Positions 16,980 to 17,832 of a stretch of 17,832 bases of DNA are shown here, one piece after another. How positions within the stretch are numbered: the first letter of the stretch is position 1; each line of letters starts with the position of its first letter. The notes beneath the pieces were generated by a model. The model did no database searches. It saw only the letters and a program-made list of their open reading frames with translations, and was not told the DNA's origin. The DNA is from Pseudomonadota bacterium (lineage in GTDB: Bacteria; Desulfobacterota; Syntrophobacteria; Syntrophobacterales; Syntrophobacteraceae). The stretch spans positions 1-17,832 of the forward strand of contig JAEZXS010000237.1 of NCBI GenBank assembly GCA_023442755.1, given 5' to 3'. A program made the position numbers and the translations under genes.

Positions 16980-17126
16980 TTGTCCCACCGTCAATCCTTC
17001 CATCGGTCGAATGTCCGTATCCGATAATAAAATGACTCTCATCCGGATGCAAGCCAGAACACAGGGCGCTATTGTCGATCTCGCAAGTCTCTCGATGCTA
17101 TCACATGTGGGGGGGACCATACGATC

Positions 17127-17169
17127 GTCATTCCGGCGAAATCACGCGTTTCGCGTGAGGAATCCAGGA
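17127..17169. repeat. Dispersed-repeat-like palindrome (GTCATTCC ... GGAATCCAGG)
   Basis: Outer arms ATTCC (17130-17134) and GGAAT (17159-17163) enclose an inner 7-bp stem TCACGCG/CGCGTGA (17142-17148 and 17152-17158) with a TTT loop. GCGAAA (17136-17141) can alternatively pair with TTTCGC (17149-17154). The GTCATTCC-GCGAAA-GGAATCCAGG pattern resembles a palindromic repeat that is scattered between genes in many proteobacteria; that recognition is from memory. It sits between the AraC-type gene and its divergent partner, close to where their promoters must be. Confidence 0.6.
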
Positions 17170-17282
17170 TTCAATTTTCCGGACCCCGGTCTTCGCATAA
17201 CGACTGATATGAGCTAACAGTGAATCAGCCTGAAAATGGCTGCGCGAGTATGGACGAAAACCTGCTTTTCCGGAGGATTGCC

Positions 17283-17832
17283 ATGAGGGACCCTATGCAC
17301 CACAAAAGAAGCGGATGTTGGCTCGGTGCGGTAGTTTGCCTATTGATGATTTCGGTATTCTTTTGGGAGGTGAAATACATGTCGGCGGCGGAAGGAAAGG
17401 GAGAACGCTTTGAAAGAGGCTATCGCGCCCTGCGGATGCTCAACGGCGAGGGCGCGGAAAAGGTGGTTTCGGGGCTTGAGGACATCGCGCCGGAAATGTC
17501 CGGCTTCCTGGTCGAATTCGCCTATGGCGATGTGTTTTCGCGTCCGGAACTTGACCCGAAATTGCGGGAGCTTGCTACCATCGCCGCCCTGGCCGCGCTG
17601 GGAAACGCCGCACCGCAGCTCCGCTGGCATATCGGCGCGGCCCTCAATATCGGTGTGAAACCGGAGCAGATCATAGACATCATGTATGTATCCGCCGTCT
17701 ATCACGGGTTTCCCGCCGCACTGAACGGCATTGCCGCAGCACGGGAAGTATTCGGGGAAAAGAAGGTGCGATACACTCCGGTGAAGCGGGAGAAGGTTGC
17801 AGACAGGCGGGCACTGGGCATGGCAACTATGG
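17283..17832 (+). CDS. Carboxymuconolactone decarboxylase (CMD) family protein, 3'-truncated by window
   Basis: 183 residues are visible and the frame runs off the edge. The ATG at 17283 has GGAGGA (17272-17277) at five bases. Residues about 11-28 (GCWLGAVVCLLMISVFFW) form a single membrane anchor or uncleaved signal. The CMD domain spans about 75-158: FAYGDVFSRPELDPKLRELATI, ALGNAAPQLRWHIGAALNIGV and VYHGFPAALNGIAAAREVF. This is the PcaC-like branch; the CxxC of AhpD-type peroxidases is absent. After residue 163 the text RYTPVKREKVADRRALG suggests a linker to a second CMD domain beyond the window. Classical members decarboxylate 4-carboxymuconolactone in aromatic catabolism, but many homologues have unknown or redox-related roles, and no other aromatic pathway gene is here. 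A membrane or periplasmic location would be unusual. An internal in-frame start at 17379 would give a soluble form. Probably controlled by the divergent AraC-type regulator. Confidence 0.9.
   Translation, partial: MRDPMHHKRSGCWLGAVVCLLMISVFFWEVKYMSAAEGKGERFERGYRALRMLNGEGAEKVVSGLEDIAPEMSGFLVEFAYGDVFSRPELDPKLRELATIAALAALGNAAPQLRWHIGAALNIGVKPEQIIDIMYVSAVYHGFPAALNGIAAAREVFGEKKVRYTPVKREKVADRRALGMATM
17365..17381 (+). promoter_or_regulatory. Internal ribosome binding site and in-frame ATG within the CMD-family gene
   Basis: GGGAGG (17365-17370) lies eight bases before an in-frame ATG at 17379 (Met33). Starting here removes the hydrophobic segment and gives the ordinary soluble CMD protein (MSAAEGKGERF). 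The upstream start at 17283 is equally well equipped, so two forms of the protein, or a misplaced first start, must be considered. Confidence 0.55.

Noticed and set aside
17109..17115. Run of seven G as a phase-variation tract in the AraC-type gene
   Set aside because: It lies only in the longest, poorly supported N-terminal extension; with the preferred start at 16979 it is non-coding, and seven bases is short.
1..17832. CRISPR array, tRNA or rRNA genes
   Set aside because: No regularly spaced repeats and no tRNA- or rRNA-like sequence were seen on either strand by eye.

Overview
The window looks like chromosome from a fairly GC-rich Gram-negative bacterium. A deltaproteobacterium such as a Syntrophobacter-type organism would fit, but that assignment is inference from gene content and style, not from any match. 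The Gram-negative call is firmer. It rests on the paired periplasmic alpha-2-macroglobulin and penicillin-binding protein 1C genes, a periplasmic CreA-family protein, and many exported or membrane proteins.

Layout. Positions 1-6184 hold a two-gene cell-envelope unit on the + strand: a bacterial alpha-2-macroglobulin (5' end cut off by the window) and pbpC, one base apart. A small, Met/Ser/Tyr-rich secreted protein follows (6385-6675), with its own strong Shine-Dalgarno and a clear rho-independent terminator. Positions 6993-10911 encode a two-component system: a 1077-residue multi-TM, double-PAS, HisKA_3 histidine kinase and a NarL/FixJ response regulator. A short ORF at 11096-11440 is the DNA-binding head of an IS630-type transposase without its catalytic part. 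It is followed by a strong 12-bp hairpin and short direct repeats. Positions 11768-13906 encode a full-length ADP-forming acyl-CoA synthetase.

The right-hand part is mostly on the - strand. A NagX/HGSNAT-like membrane acyltransferase converges on the acyl-CoA synthetase. Then come a 463-bp stretch with no convincing gene, creA, and an AraC-type regulator. The regulator diverges from a carboxymuconolactone-decarboxylase-family gene that runs off the right edge.

How the genes may work together. The A2M/PbpC pair is a known envelope-defence and repair association. The kinase and regulator form a self-contained signalling pair. The AraC gene probably controls its divergent neighbour. No large undescribed multi-gene system is evident. 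The most unusual points are two in-frame, well-spaced translation starts on the decarboxylase-family gene (a membrane-anchored and a soluble form), the Met-rich secreted peptide, a CreA with two extra cysteines, and the hairpin-rich DNA around the transposase relic.
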